Source of the DNA: CAZSDP01 sp964605665
GTDB taxonomy: Bacteria > Planctomycetota > UBA8108 > UBA1146
Assembly: GCA_964605665.1 (NCBI GenBank)
Contig: CAZSDP010000002.1
Location: forward strand, 62,001-126,000
Length of the DNA stretch: 64,000 nt
Direction: 5' to 3'
The position numbers were made by a program, and so were the translations under genes. Under the pieces are notes generated by a model. The model searched no databases, was not told the origin of the DNA, and was given only the letters and a program-made list of their open reading frames with translations. The stretch's first letter is position 1. Each line of letters opens with the position of its first letter. Shown piece by piece: positions 52,837-61,532 of this stretch.

Positions 52837-53460
52837 ATGAACAAGAGCACAACAGGCCAAGTTCGAGCTGCGGAAGCGACGATGGTTCGAATCCGTAGTG
52901 AAGACGAAGTTCTGGAGCTTGGATACGACGGCGCAATGTGTCACCACCCTGGCTCTCTCTGGTGGGGCACCGCAGTTGGGTTTCGTGCGATGCAGGTCGC
53001 AGCAAATGCATTGTCAGCGGATTCTCTTTGGTCTCGCAAAGACCTAACGATCGTCACCGGACACCCTGGTCCCGGAGTGAAGGATGCGGTCGATTTCGTT
53101 ACCGATGTGGTGAGGAGAGATCGATTCAAGGCGGTGGTGGCCGAAGGTTGCAAAATGAAGTGCAACAGCAAGATGAAGTATGAATGGTGGGTTTCAGATC
53201 ATGAAAAAACCGCCTTTGTGCAACTCCGTAGAGATTTTGTCCCGGTTGAGTTCTACCACCTCTCCGATCGACTCGACTCTGAAGAAACAACTAAGGCGGA
53301 CATCAAGCTCTTCCGCATCTTCAAGGTCAACTTGTCGACTCGAATTTGGAATGCGCCATTAGATGAGAGTTTTTCGGTCGAGCTTCAAGATCGAATCATC
53401 GAACCTGGGGAATTGCCTGACGAAGTTGACGAGCACTACTTTGATGATATTCCCTCTTGA
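52837..53460 (+). CDS. FmdE-like protein at the end of the hyp operon
   Basis: A 207-residue protein, 25 bases after hypE and just before a terminator, so part of the operon. The N-terminal half resembles the FmdE domain named after formylmethanofuran dehydrogenase subunit E: CHHPGSLWWGTAVGFRAM mirrors the HGH-x-CPG-x-x-x-GYR signature, though the HGHxC order is altered. Possible metal ligands are Cys35, His36, His37, His76 (TGHPGPG), Cys105 and Cys109 (EGCKMKCNS). FmdE domains bind zinc and appear in several contexts outside methanogenesis. The assignment is by motif resemblance only. Its role with YcaO and Hyp proteins is unknown. Confidence 0.62.
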   Translation: MNKSTTGQVRAAEATMVRIRSEDEVLELGYDGAMCHHPGSLWWGTAVGFRAMQVAANALSADSLWSRKDLTIVTGHPGPGVKDAVDFVTDVVRRDRFKAVVAEGCKMKCNSKMKYEWWVSDHEKTAFVQLRRDFVPVEFYHLSDRLDSEETTKADIKLFRIFKVNLSTRIWNAPLDESFSVELQDRIIEPGELPDEVDEHYFDDIPS

Positions 53461-53493
53461 GTCGTCTTCTTCTCTCGACTAGGAATAAACAGG

Positions 53494-53526
53494 GGCTCGA
53501 AGCATTTTGCTCGAGCCTCTTTTTTC
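53494..53526 (+). terminator. Intrinsic terminator of the YcaO-hyp operon
   Basis: Stem GGCTCGA (53494-53500) / TCGAGCC (53511-53517), extended inside by GC/GC, then TC and a run of Ts. It lies 33 bases after the FmdE-like stop and marks the operon end. Confidence 0.8.
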
Positions 53527-53694
53527 GGGGCATTTGAAAGGGAGCTGGGGCTTCGGTTTCGCTTCTTTTTTCAAAGACTCCGCGACTTAAGTACGGCCTA
53601 CTCGGGTTCAAGTGTTTGGGTCTTAGATCATTGACTTCGGTATCACAACGATCTAGCGATCAGCGGACGGTCTGTTGGGGGGGGACTCATCAAT

Positions 53695-55836
53695 TTGCGT
53701 CGAGAATTTCATCGCGCCAGAGGAGATGCATCACCTGCTTCCCATATCGGGAAGAGGGGAGATGGTGACGCTTCCGGTCCGATTGCAGATTCCGATCGTT
53801 ATCGATGGCTGGAAGATGAGAGCCCAGAGGCTTTAGTTTGGGTCACAGACCAGCAAGAGAAAGCTGCGCAGATTCTGTCTTGCCTCCCCCAAAGCGACAC
53901 TCTTCGAACTCAGCTCAACGAATATCTCGGTGGTCGGAGAGAGGGCCGAGTGGAAGTGGTGGGGAGTCGCCGCTTCGAGCGGGTGCGTGAAGAGGCCTCA
54001 GAGCGCTGGTCTCTCTGGGTGCGGGATGAACACACAGCATCGAGTCGTATCCTTGTTGATCCGAAGCAGATCTCCCCCGCCTCACCACCGAAGCTCGGTG
54101 CGTTTTTTCCATCTCCAGATGGCAAGAAGGTCGCTTACCAATTGTCCCGAGGGGGCCAAACGGTTTATTCACTTCATGTCATAGACGTAGAATGCACTGA
54201 GCGGCTCTCCGCTGAGATTCCCAGCGATTTCAACCCAGTCGGCCGACTCTGGCACAGTCGAAATCGGGTCGCTTGGACCCCTGGGTGTGATCAATTCTAC
54301 TACTCGCGTGGTTGCAGAGATCTGCGTGGTTGTAGAATTCAAGGCGCCGAAGTGGCTCGGTATCACCAGAAGATTTATCTCCACTCTCTCGAGTCTGATC
54401 CCCTTGACGATGAGATGGTATTCGGAAGTGAACTGACGAAAGAGCAGACCCCCATCCCATACCTCTCTGATGATGGCCGGTTTTTGGTGATCACGGTTCA
54501 CGACTATTCGGGAGAGATGCCTCGGTCAGAAGTCCACTTTCGTGATGCGCAACGGCCTGAGCTCGGTTTTCAGAGTCTGCTCGAAGAGTCGATCGGAGTT
54601 CTAGAAACGTCTGTGGTTGGAAACCAGATCTACTTCAAAACGAATCGAAGCGGAGATTCATGGAAGATCATTCGAGGGTCTCTGGACCGATTTTCTGAGG
54701 GGGCTCATGACTTCGAAGATCTTTGGGTGAGTGGTCAGAGGCAAATCGGAAAATGGGAAGCCACCGACAATTTTCTCATCGTAGAGAACACCGAGCACGG
54801 TGGAAGAAGTTTGGAAATCATAGATTTGCAGAAGGGTGGAACAGAGTCGCTCGCATTACCTCCACTGTCTTCGACCTCATGGATGAGTGTGGACCAGTCA
54901 ACTTCCCGCGTCACATTTTCAATCTCGTCTCCATGTTTGGCGCCAGAGATAAGAAGCTTCGATCTCTCGAGTCTCGAATGTTCCGTGATTGCTCATAGAG
55001 GCCCTGTAAATATCTGCGACCAGTTTGAAACGACGCAAGTTTGGATTGATTCGTTCGATGGAACGAAGGTCCCAATGCACCTCACACATAGGAAGGGGAT
55101 TTCCCCGGACGGAATGAACCCCACTGTCCTGCATGGCTATGGCGGATTCGGAGTCTCACTCGCTCCGAAGTATCGCCCTGAAGTCATGCCATTTTTAGAG
55201 CGTGGTGGGGTTTACGCAGTTGCCCAAGTTCGTGGGGGGCGAGAATTGGGAGAGGCTTGGCATCGGGCGGGGGTGCGAGAAAAGAAACAAAATAGCATCG
55301 AAGACTTTATCGCCGCGGCGGAATGGCTGATCTCGGAAGGCTTTACCTCAGCAGACAAACTGGGTTCTTTTGGATGGAGCAATGGCGGTCTGTTGGTCTC
55401 AGCCGCGGCTCTCCAGCGACCTGACTTGTGGGGGGCGGTGGTGGCGGGTTCTCCGGTGACAGACTTGGCGCGCTTCCATTTGGCGCATGGTGGCAGACAT
55501 TGGATTTCAGAGTATGGATCACCAGAATCGAAAGAAGATCTGGCCTACTTATTGAGATATAGCCCCTATCACATTGTGCCACGGGAGTTCAACGCGCCGG
55601 CAACTCTGATCATTTCGCCCGGGGCAGACGATCGCGTGGCCCCGTGGCATGCAAGAAAGCTGCTGGCAAGGCTCCTTGATTCGAGTATCTCCGACCAACC
55701 GCTTCTCTTATTCGGTGACGAAAACGTCGGGCACAGCGGCGGCTCAGCAGTGTCGAAGATGATTGATCGACACACCGCAGTTTGGTCATTTTTCTTTTGG
55801 CAATTGGGAGTCGCAGAGCTCGAAACAGAAGTGTAA
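53695..55836 (+). CDS. Prolyl oligopeptidase family (S9A) peptidase
   Basis: A 713-residue serine peptidase without a signal peptide. The N-terminus YRWLEDE is typical of S9A; residues about 75-420 form the seven-bladed propeller that limits substrates to short peptides. The hydrolase domain has GYGGFGVSLAPKY, VRGGRELGEAWHRAG, the nucleophile in FGWSNGGLL, the Asp in SPGADDRVAPWHA and the His in ENVGHSGGS. The only plausible start is TTG after a run of eight Gs, with a poor ribosome-binding site; no in-frame Met exists before the domain. It follows the YcaO-hyp operon behind a terminator, so it may act on peptides independently. The acidic peptide has no proline. Confidence 0.88.
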   Translation: MRREFHRARGDASPASHIGKRGDGDASGPIADSDRYRWLEDESPEALVWVTDQQEKAAQILSCLPQSDTLRTQLNEYLGGRREGRVEVVGSRRFERVREEASERWSLWVRDEHTASSRILVDPKQISPASPPKLGAFFPSPDGKKVAYQLSRGGQTVYSLHVIDVECTERLSAEIPSDFNPVGRLWHSRNRVAWTPGCDQFYYSRGCRDLRGCRIQGAEVARYHQKIYLHSLESDPLDDEMVFGSELTKEQTPIPYLSDDGRFLVITVHDYSGEMPRSEVHFRDAQRPELGFQSLLEESIGVLETSVVGNQIYFKTNRSGDSWKIIRGSLDRFSEGAHDFEDLWVSGQRQIGKWEATDNFLIVENTEHGGRSLEIIDLQKGGTESLALPPLSSTSWMSVDQSTSRVTFSISSPCLAPEIRSFDLSSLECSVIAHRGPVNICDQFETTQVWIDSFDGTKVPMHLTHRKGISPDGMNPTVLHGYGGFGVSLAPKYRPEVMPFLERGGVYAVAQVRGGRELGEAWHRAGVREKKQNSIEDFIAAAEWLISEGFTSADKLGSFGWSNGGLLVSAAALQRPDLWGAVVAGSPVTDLARFHLAHGGRHWISEYGSPESKEDLAYLLRYSPYHIVPREFNAPATLIISPGADDRVAPWHARKLLARLLDSSISDQPLLLFGDENVGHSGGSAVSKMIDRHTAVWSFFFWQLGVAELETEV

Positions 55837-55869
55837 GAGCCGCCTCAATTCTGAGTCTCGCCGAGATAT

Positions 55870-56724
55870 TCAGGTGTTGTATCTATACGATCGCTCAGCA
55901 CTCCCGACTTCAGCGGGGGGTGGCGGTATATAACCGTACATCGCCGCCTCCGGTGGATCAGGGAAGAGAGCACGCCATGTCTTGACGTGATGTTGGTTGC
56001 CCCAGTCATGGTGCCAAAAGACGAAAGGATCATTCAATATTCCATGACGGTGCATCGCCCAGTGCAGAATTCGACGGTGTATGAGTCGCCGATCATCGGT
56101 GCTGATCTCTCCTTGATCGAGCAACCGTTCGAAATAGTCACTGTGGCTCGTCTCGGTGATCTCCTCGAAGTTTGAGCCCATGTCGACCACCACCTCGGTA
56201 GAAATCACTCGGAGGGTGGTATCGATGGAAGCGCCGGTGGTATGTGCTGGCCAGGTTGTGCAGTCGTTTTCATCAAATGGCGCTGGATCAGCGACAAAGG
56301 TCCTCGCATGCGCATAAAGCTCATCGCGAGTAGCTGCCGCACCGAGAAGATCGCGGCCTTGCTGATAGTAGAAGTCCCAGAGGCCTTGCTGACAGGCGAT
56401 GGGGCGATATCCATCGAGTATCAACAACTCCAGGTCATGGGGGCGAAGTGAGGTATTCACCTCCGCGAGCTTCTTCGCCAAAGAGCGACGAAGCCACATG
56501 TCTTTTCGGCTTCCAGACACCGCTTTGTGGTATGGAGGATTGCCGCCATCGGTACGGGCGTGATAACAAAGATAAGAGACGTTCTCTGATTCCAACGGCA
56601 CCAGTGATTCGTTGTAGCTGGGGTGATTTCGGTCAACGGGAACGTCCCAGTAGGTGCCGGCGTACTGCTCACGATCGATGACGGGAATCCGATATTCCTT
56701 TTGGAAATCGATTTGAGTGGACAT
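55870..56724 (-). CDS. VanX/DdpX-like M15 protein, catalytic Glu apparently missing
   Basis: A 284-residue protein of the D-Ala-D-Ala dipeptidase (M15D) type. Seen: DGYRP (Arg107), the zinc-ligand pair in PAHTTGASID (His161, Asp168), and DMGSNFEEI as in VanX. The final motif, E-x-x-H in active enzymes (usually EWWH), reads VFWHHDWGN here: the Glu position is Val235 or Phe236. The enzyme may be inactive, or use another base, or have a different substrate. No signal peptide, so cytoplasmic. It lies convergent to the prolyl oligopeptidase gene, 33 bases apart, and just after the translocase-like gene on its own strand. Confidence 0.8.
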   Translation of the reverse strand: MSTQIDFQKEYRIPVIDREQYAGTYWDVPVDRNHPSYNESLVPLESENVSYLCYHARTDGGNPPYHKAVSGSRKDMWLRRSLAKKLAEVNTSLRPHDLELLILDGYRPIACQQGLWDFYYQQGRDLLGAAATRDELYAHARTFVADPAPFDENDCTTWPAHTTGASIDTTLRVISTEVVVDMGSNFEEITETSHSDYFERLLDQGEISTDDRRLIHRRILHWAMHRHGILNDPFVFWHHDWGNQHHVKTWRALFPDPPEAAMYGYIPPPPAEVGSAERSYRYNT

Positions 56725-56760
56725 CAGTACGGTCTTTCTCCAGCGGGTTCGCGGTCTGCT

Positions 56761-59700
56761 CTATTCGGCCTCGTCGATGGTTGAGATCCGCTTTTCAGCC
56801 ATGCGAAGTCGAGTGGCAAGGACGCGGAGAGTATTTTGAGCAATCTCTGGACGATCCGCCATCGCTTCTTGGAACGCTTCCTTGGTAATCTTCAAGATAT
56901 GGAGTTCTTCCAGTGCGGTAGCTGAGGCGACACGTGGTTTGGTATCGAACATTGCTCTTTCGCCCACACTTTCCCCGGGTGAAAGCTCTGCCAGCTCTAG
57001 TTCACCGACGTGCAATTGTGCTTTGCCGTCGACAATGACAAACATCTCATCCCCGGGATCACCCCGTTTCATAAATGATTCACCTTTGGGAATCGCAAGT
57101 TCTTCGGCGAGTTCAGCAATTGCTGCAAGCGCGAAGTCTGGGGTCTCGGCAAACAACTCCACTCGGTTCAGTACATTGAGTTTCTCGATGGTCAGCAACA
57201 TGGGATTTGAATCCCCTTTCTCTGTCGAGTCATTTCGTCGATCAATCCCAGCGTCTTCGTTCATCTTCGAGATCGCCCACCTGGCAATTTGACGCAACTC
57301 CGGTTTTGGATCGGTCAAACAGGTTTCGATGGACCCCATTGCCTCCGACATTTGCAGCTTCGTGCACAAGTAAATAGCCCATATGCGAGTCCAGGTGTAA
57401 TTCCAGTGCTGGCTTCGATTGGAGATGATCGAAAAGACTGTCGTGTCAGAGCTTCGTTGGTCAGTAGGCAGGGATGCTTCCAAGTGATGGATCCGATGAG
57501 CGAGTTCTTCACTTTGATTGAACAATGGGCTGATGGCATGACGAAGCTCTCGACTCAATGAGAGCTCTAGAGTTTCCAAAGCGACGGCTTGTTCCGTGCT
57601 AGATCCATGAACCAACGTTTTCCCGGCGCCGAGAATAGTCTCTGAGTCTGCTATGAAAGAGAGTAGGTGAATGACGCAGTTGCAGCGGATCCGAAACTCG
57701 TGAGTAAGCTCTCTATCCAAGGGGGTAAACTGTTGTTTCCCAGCGATCGACTTTTGGACCTTTAGTACACGCAATCCATGCTCGATCTCAGAATAAAGAG
57801 CCGAGCGCACCGTCGATTGTTCGGAATCAGTTGGGGTGTATCGCATGGCACTGAGTGTCTGCAAGAGTTGAGCTCTCACAGGAGGGCTTGGATGTTGGAT
57901 GTGGTTCTTGAGCAGTGTGATTCCTGCTTCGCATTGATCTGGTGTTCGGGGCACTGCGCGGAGCATCCGTATGGACGTCGGGTTGAATTGATCACCTTTA
58001 TTGAGCTCGTTGCTCAGAGTTGGAAGAGCGAGGTCTCCTAAAGCGGTGAGTGCAGCCATCGCACTCGATCGAAGAGCTCGATCTGAGAGGGCTGCAGTCA
58101 CCGATTGAGCTAGGCGAGCGTGCTTGACGGTGCGAGCAGCGAGTAAGGCATCTTGACGAACTTCTTGGCAGTCATCCTCTAAGAGTGGAAGAAGAATTTG
58201 GTAGAGATTGCGATCGCCGACTTGGCCGATGACTTGAGCCAACAGTTGCCGCTGTCTGGGGTCTGAGTCTCTCAGCATCGCGAAGACAGATTCACCAGCC
58301 GCGAGAATCCCGGAGATTCCTCCATATCGGAGTAGGCCGCTCAGCGCACTTGCCCGCACTTGCTGGCTCTTGTGATTGAGGAGGTTGCTGACTCGATCCA
58401 CGCATTCTGCTTCCACAATAGAGCAGTATGCAGGGACCGCCGCCGCGAGGAGTTGCGCTTCCTCAGAGGTTTCGAGAACGCTGTTCGCGTAGCTCAATCC
58501 ACCTTTGATTTGCTCCGTTTCAATCTGTTGCAGTGCGATGATGCGAGATTGGAGACTCGCTCTCTCGGTGAGCTGAAGGACTCGATTTTCATATGTAGGA
58601 TGGTTGGATTCGCGAAGTACGTCGAGCGCTAGACGAATATTGTGAGGGTCTTCGCCATCGAGGTACTCTTCGAGAACGCTGAGAGTTTTGCCATCTTCGA
58701 TTTTCAGTTCAGTAGTGCCGAGTGCTCGTCGTCGAAGGGTCTTCGCGAGCAATTGCCCGTAGTCGTGATAGAGGAGACGACTGGAGAGAACCCAGAGAAA
58801 ACCGACCGCAAGAAGGAAAATGAGCGTCCACTTTCCACCGCCAGATTCACTGATCTGGAGAAGAAGCAATGAGGCACCAGCGATTCCATTACCAAGTGGC
58901 CTCCCCAAACCCTTGGCCGCGGTTTCCCCCAGAGAACGGTCTGACACCGGAAGGGCTTGCAAAGTTGTTCTGAGAGCGGTGGTGGTGGTGCCGGAGTCGA
59001 GAACATTGGTCAGAAGAAATACGATGACGATCAGCCAGAAGTAGATCGGAAGGGAGGGGCCTCCGAGGAAGATCACTGCGGTCGCAGCGACCGCGAATGG
59101 TCCGATCAGAAGTGGTGATCCTGCCAATGCAGCTCCGAGGCCAAAGCGCTGGATCAGGCGCGTACTTCCGAAGAGGACGAATGCGAGAGACCCTGCTGTT
59201 CCGACGGAATAGCTCAGCCCGAGAAGATGGGAGAGCTGATCGGGTGATTTTGCGTATTCATCGGCGGAGGTCATGAAGAGGTAACCGATAAGTCGAAGTG
59301 CCAGTCCATAGCAGATGCCGTAGATCAGTATCAGGCGGACATATCGAGTACGAAGCAATTTGGCGAGGCTGAGCGGCTTCTTGGGTGATGAGGTTGCTTT
59401 GCGTTCCTTTTTTTGATGGATGACCGGATACCGGTGGATCGTCAAGAGCTCGAGCATGAGGCTGAGGGGGATCAGACAGCCACAGACTAGGAGTAGCTCA
59501 TTTGGGCTCCCGAAGAATGCGACAATGGGTCCCACCATTAGTCCACCTAGGATCGATCCAACGATCGAGCCCGCCATGATTGTCGGGACCGCCTTCTTGA
59601 TCTGGCGGACATTGAAGAGTCGCTGGATCTGGTCACCCTGCAGTAGGTTGCTGACCAGCGTATAAGCGTTCCAGCCGATGAGTAATAAGTACGCTGGCCA

Positions 59701-60006
59701 ATGATAAGAACTGCGACTCTCGGTATACCATCCGAAGAAGCACAGGGTTGAAAAGGTGATTGCCGCGGCCCATGCCAGTGTTGTGCGGGAAAGAAATCGA
59801 TAGCTTCGTTCGTAAAGAAACGAAACGCACGGAATGAAGAGTGCCAGTGCGATGTAGACGGTGGGCAGGGCCTCCGCACCGTATGCAGTGATGAAGAGGG
59901 TATTTGCTGCGGTGCAGAGGATCGTACTTGTCAGACCAAAGATAAATGTCTGCCCCAGGAGGAGCGGGATTGGTGATTGCTCGTTTGCGGTAAGACGAGA
60001 ATTCAC
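56761..60006 (-). CDS. Nucleotide-translocase-like transporter fused to HEAT repeats and a cNMP-binding domain
   Basis: A 1081-residue membrane protein. Residues 1-430 have about twelve hydrophobic segments resembling the ATP:ADP antiporter (AAA/Npt) branch of MFS proteins (ANTLFITAYGAEALPTVYIA; TTTALRTTLQALPVSDRS). Residues about 440-930 are helical HEAT-type repeats (VRASALSGLLRYGG, VRQDALLAARTVKHA). Residues about 955-1070 form a cyclic-nucleotide-binding domain: GESFMKRGDPGDEMFVIVDG and GESVGERAMFDTKPRVASA with the phosphate-binding Glu and Arg. Similar three-part proteins occur in free-living planctomycetes and myxobacteria. Transport substrate is unknown. Start is GTG with a weak ribosome-binding site. 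Confidence 0.8.
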   Translation of the reverse strand: MNSRLTANEQSPIPLLLGQTFIFGLTSTILCTAANTLFITAYGAEALPTVYIALALFIPCVSFLYERSYRFLSRTTLAWAAAITFSTLCFFGWYTESRSSYHWPAYLLLIGWNAYTLVSNLLQGDQIQRLFNVRQIKKAVPTIMAGSIVGSILGGLMVGPIVAFFGSPNELLLVCGCLIPLSLMLELLTIHRYPVIHQKKERKATSSPKKPLSLAKLLRTRYVRLILIYGICYGLALRLIGYLFMTSADEYAKSPDQLSHLLGLSYSVGTAGSLAFVLFGSTRLIQRFGLGAALAGSPLLIGPFAVAATAVIFLGGPSLPIYFWLIVIVFLLTNVLDSGTTTTALRTTLQALPVSDRSLGETAAKGLGRPLGNGIAGASLLLLQISESGGGKWTLIFLLAVGFLWVLSSRLLYHDYGQLLAKTLRRRALGTTELKIEDGKTLSVLEEYLDGEDPHNIRLALDVLRESNHPTYENRVLQLTERASLQSRIIALQQIETEQIKGGLSYANSVLETSEEAQLLAAAVPAYCSIVEAECVDRVSNLLNHKSQQVRASALSGLLRYGGISGILAAGESVFAMLRDSDPRQRQLLAQVIGQVGDRNLYQILLPLLEDDCQEVRQDALLAARTVKHARLAQSVTAALSDRALRSSAMAALTALGDLALPTLSNELNKGDQFNPTSIRMLRAVPRTPDQCEAGITLLKNHIQHPSPPVRAQLLQTLSAMRYTPTDSEQSTVRSALYSEIEHGLRVLKVQKSIAGKQQFTPLDRELTHEFRIRCNCVIHLLSFIADSETILGAGKTLVHGSSTEQAVALETLELSLSRELRHAISPLFNQSEELAHRIHHLEASLPTDQRSSDTTVFSIISNRSQHWNYTWTRIWAIYLCTKLQMSEAMGSIETCLTDPKPELRQIARWAISKMNEDAGIDRRNDSTEKGDSNPMLLTIEKLNVLNRVELFAETPDFALAAIAELAEELAIPKGESFMKRGDPGDEMFVIVDGKAQLHVGELELAELSPGESVGERAMFDTKPRVASATALEELHILKITKEAFQEAMADRPEIAQNTLRVLATRLRMAEKRISTIDEAE

Positions 60007-60267
60007 GTACTTGCCAACAATCTTGAGTCAGAGGTTTGGTGAGTCTTTGAGCTGAGAATTTCTTCGGTGAAGCGAACTTGAGCACCATTGGAGTCTCGGT
60101 AGTTGTGGGTGCGAAGTCAAGATTGTGAATGCGCTCTATCGGAATGAAATCTCTTCGGAGCTCTTAAAACTCAAGTTCGCCCCCGACTTTGTTCGATTCA
60201 TTGGCCGCTGATCACCTCTCGTTGTAACGTCTTCGGTGAGGTACTCACTGTTTTCGGAGGAGGTCAA

Positions 60268-61467
60268 ATGTATACCGTCACCCAAGACTTGATGCTCCCT
60301 TGTACTGTCACCGGATCCTGGCCCCGACCAAGGTGGTTCGATGACAGTATGTGGGGACGTCCCCTCGACACCTGCATGATGGATGCAGACTTCCGTGAAA
60401 AGTACCAGGACGCGTTGGCCACAATCATCTCTGACGAGGACCGGGCAGGTCTCGATATTCTGACTCACGGGGACCTCCACTGTGATAACGACATGGCGGG
60501 ACGATCATGGCATCACTACCCGCTACAGAGGTGGGCTGGATTTGATGGAGACCACTTGCAGTCGGAAGAGACACGCTCTCCCTGGCTACGTTACCCACCG
60601 GGGACTCTTCTCAATGAGATCTATACCGGATGGCGTTGGCCTAGAGTGGTGGGGAAGATCGAGCATCGTCCCCTCGGTTACGACAAGATTTGGCGAATGG
60701 CTCAGGCGAAGAGCAGCAAGCCGGTCCGTTTTGGCACTTGTTGTTCCCAGGTGATGGGTTTGTTTCTCGATATCCATACCGACCACTATTCCCAGAACCA
60801 AGAGCTGATTTGGGATATGGCAGTCGCGATGAATCAAGAGCTTCATGCGCTGAAGGATGCCGGGTGTCAGTGCATCCAGATCGAGGAGCCAACACTCCAT
60901 TTTTGGGCAAATACCTATGGGCGAGACAGTGAAGAAGTTCAATTCATGTTGAAAGCCTTCAACCGAGAGGTCGAGGGGCTGGATGATATCGAGCTCTGGA
61001 TTCACACGTGCTGGGGAAATCCAAATATGCAACGTGTCATCGAGAATGACAGTTATGAGGAGTCGTTCGATTTGTACATGAACGATTGCCGGGGTGATGT
61101 TTGGACCGTTGAAATGACGGATCGTGGTTTCCGCGAAATCGAGATGTTCGGAGATGGCAAAGGGAATTTACCGAAGAAGGTGTGCATCGGCGTGGTGAGT
61201 CACCGTCACTTGCAGGTGGATAGCCCAGAACAAATCGCTGAAAGAATTCGCCACGCATTGAAGTACATCGCCCCGGAACAATTGATCATTTCGAGCGACT
61301 GTGGATTTGGTCGACAGGGGTGTAATCGAGACATCGCGTTCTTTAAAGCCACCGCGATTGCCCAGGGAGTGAACATCATTCGGAAAGAGCTCGGCTTGCC
61401 GACGAGTGATGTCCGGGCAGCGGTGCCTGAATTGCAAACAGACATCGTTCCGAAGGTGGAAGCATAG
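60268..61467 (+). CDS. Cobalamin-independent methionine synthase-like protein
   Basis: A 399-residue protein with a single MetE C-terminal-type barrel. Zinc ligands match MetE: His246 and Cys248 in WIHTCWGN, and Cys345 in SSDCGFGRQG; DAGCQCIQIEEPTL supplies the conserved QIEEP-type strand. The N-terminus PCTVTGSWPRP is typical of short MetE-like proteins, which lack the folate-binding N-terminal half of MetE and can use other methyl donors. AGGAGG lies just upstream. Which methyl donor or acceptor is used cannot be told. No riboswitch was recognised in the 260 bases upstream. Confidence 0.88.
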   Translation: MYTVTQDLMLPCTVTGSWPRPRWFDDSMWGRPLDTCMMDADFREKYQDALATIISDEDRAGLDILTHGDLHCDNDMAGRSWHHYPLQRWAGFDGDHLQSEETRSPWLRYPPGTLLNEIYTGWRWPRVVGKIEHRPLGYDKIWRMAQAKSSKPVRFGTCCSQVMGLFLDIHTDHYSQNQELIWDMAVAMNQELHALKDAGCQCIQIEEPTLHFWANTYGRDSEEVQFMLKAFNREVEGLDDIELWIHTCWGNPNMQRVIENDSYEESFDLYMNDCRGDVWTVEMTDRGFREIEMFGDGKGNLPKKVCIGVVSHRHLQVDSPEQIAERIRHALKYIAPEQLIISSDCGFGRQGCNRDIAFFKATAIAQGVNIIRKELGLPTSDVRAAVPELQTDIVPKVEA

Positions 61468-61532
61468 AGTAAAGCTCCACCTGAAGTGCTGGCCACTCCT
61501 CCAGTCTTTTAGCGATCGTCGCAGTAATGAGA

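Noticed and set aside
52884..52893. GGTTCGAATCC-like tRNA T-loop
   Set aside because: It lies inside the FmdE-like coding region and no acceptor or anticodon stems surround it.
53695..55836. Prolyl oligopeptidase as the leader peptidase of the acidic peptide
   Set aside because: A terminator separates it from the operon and the peptide contains no proline; it remains possible only if the enzyme has shifted specificity.
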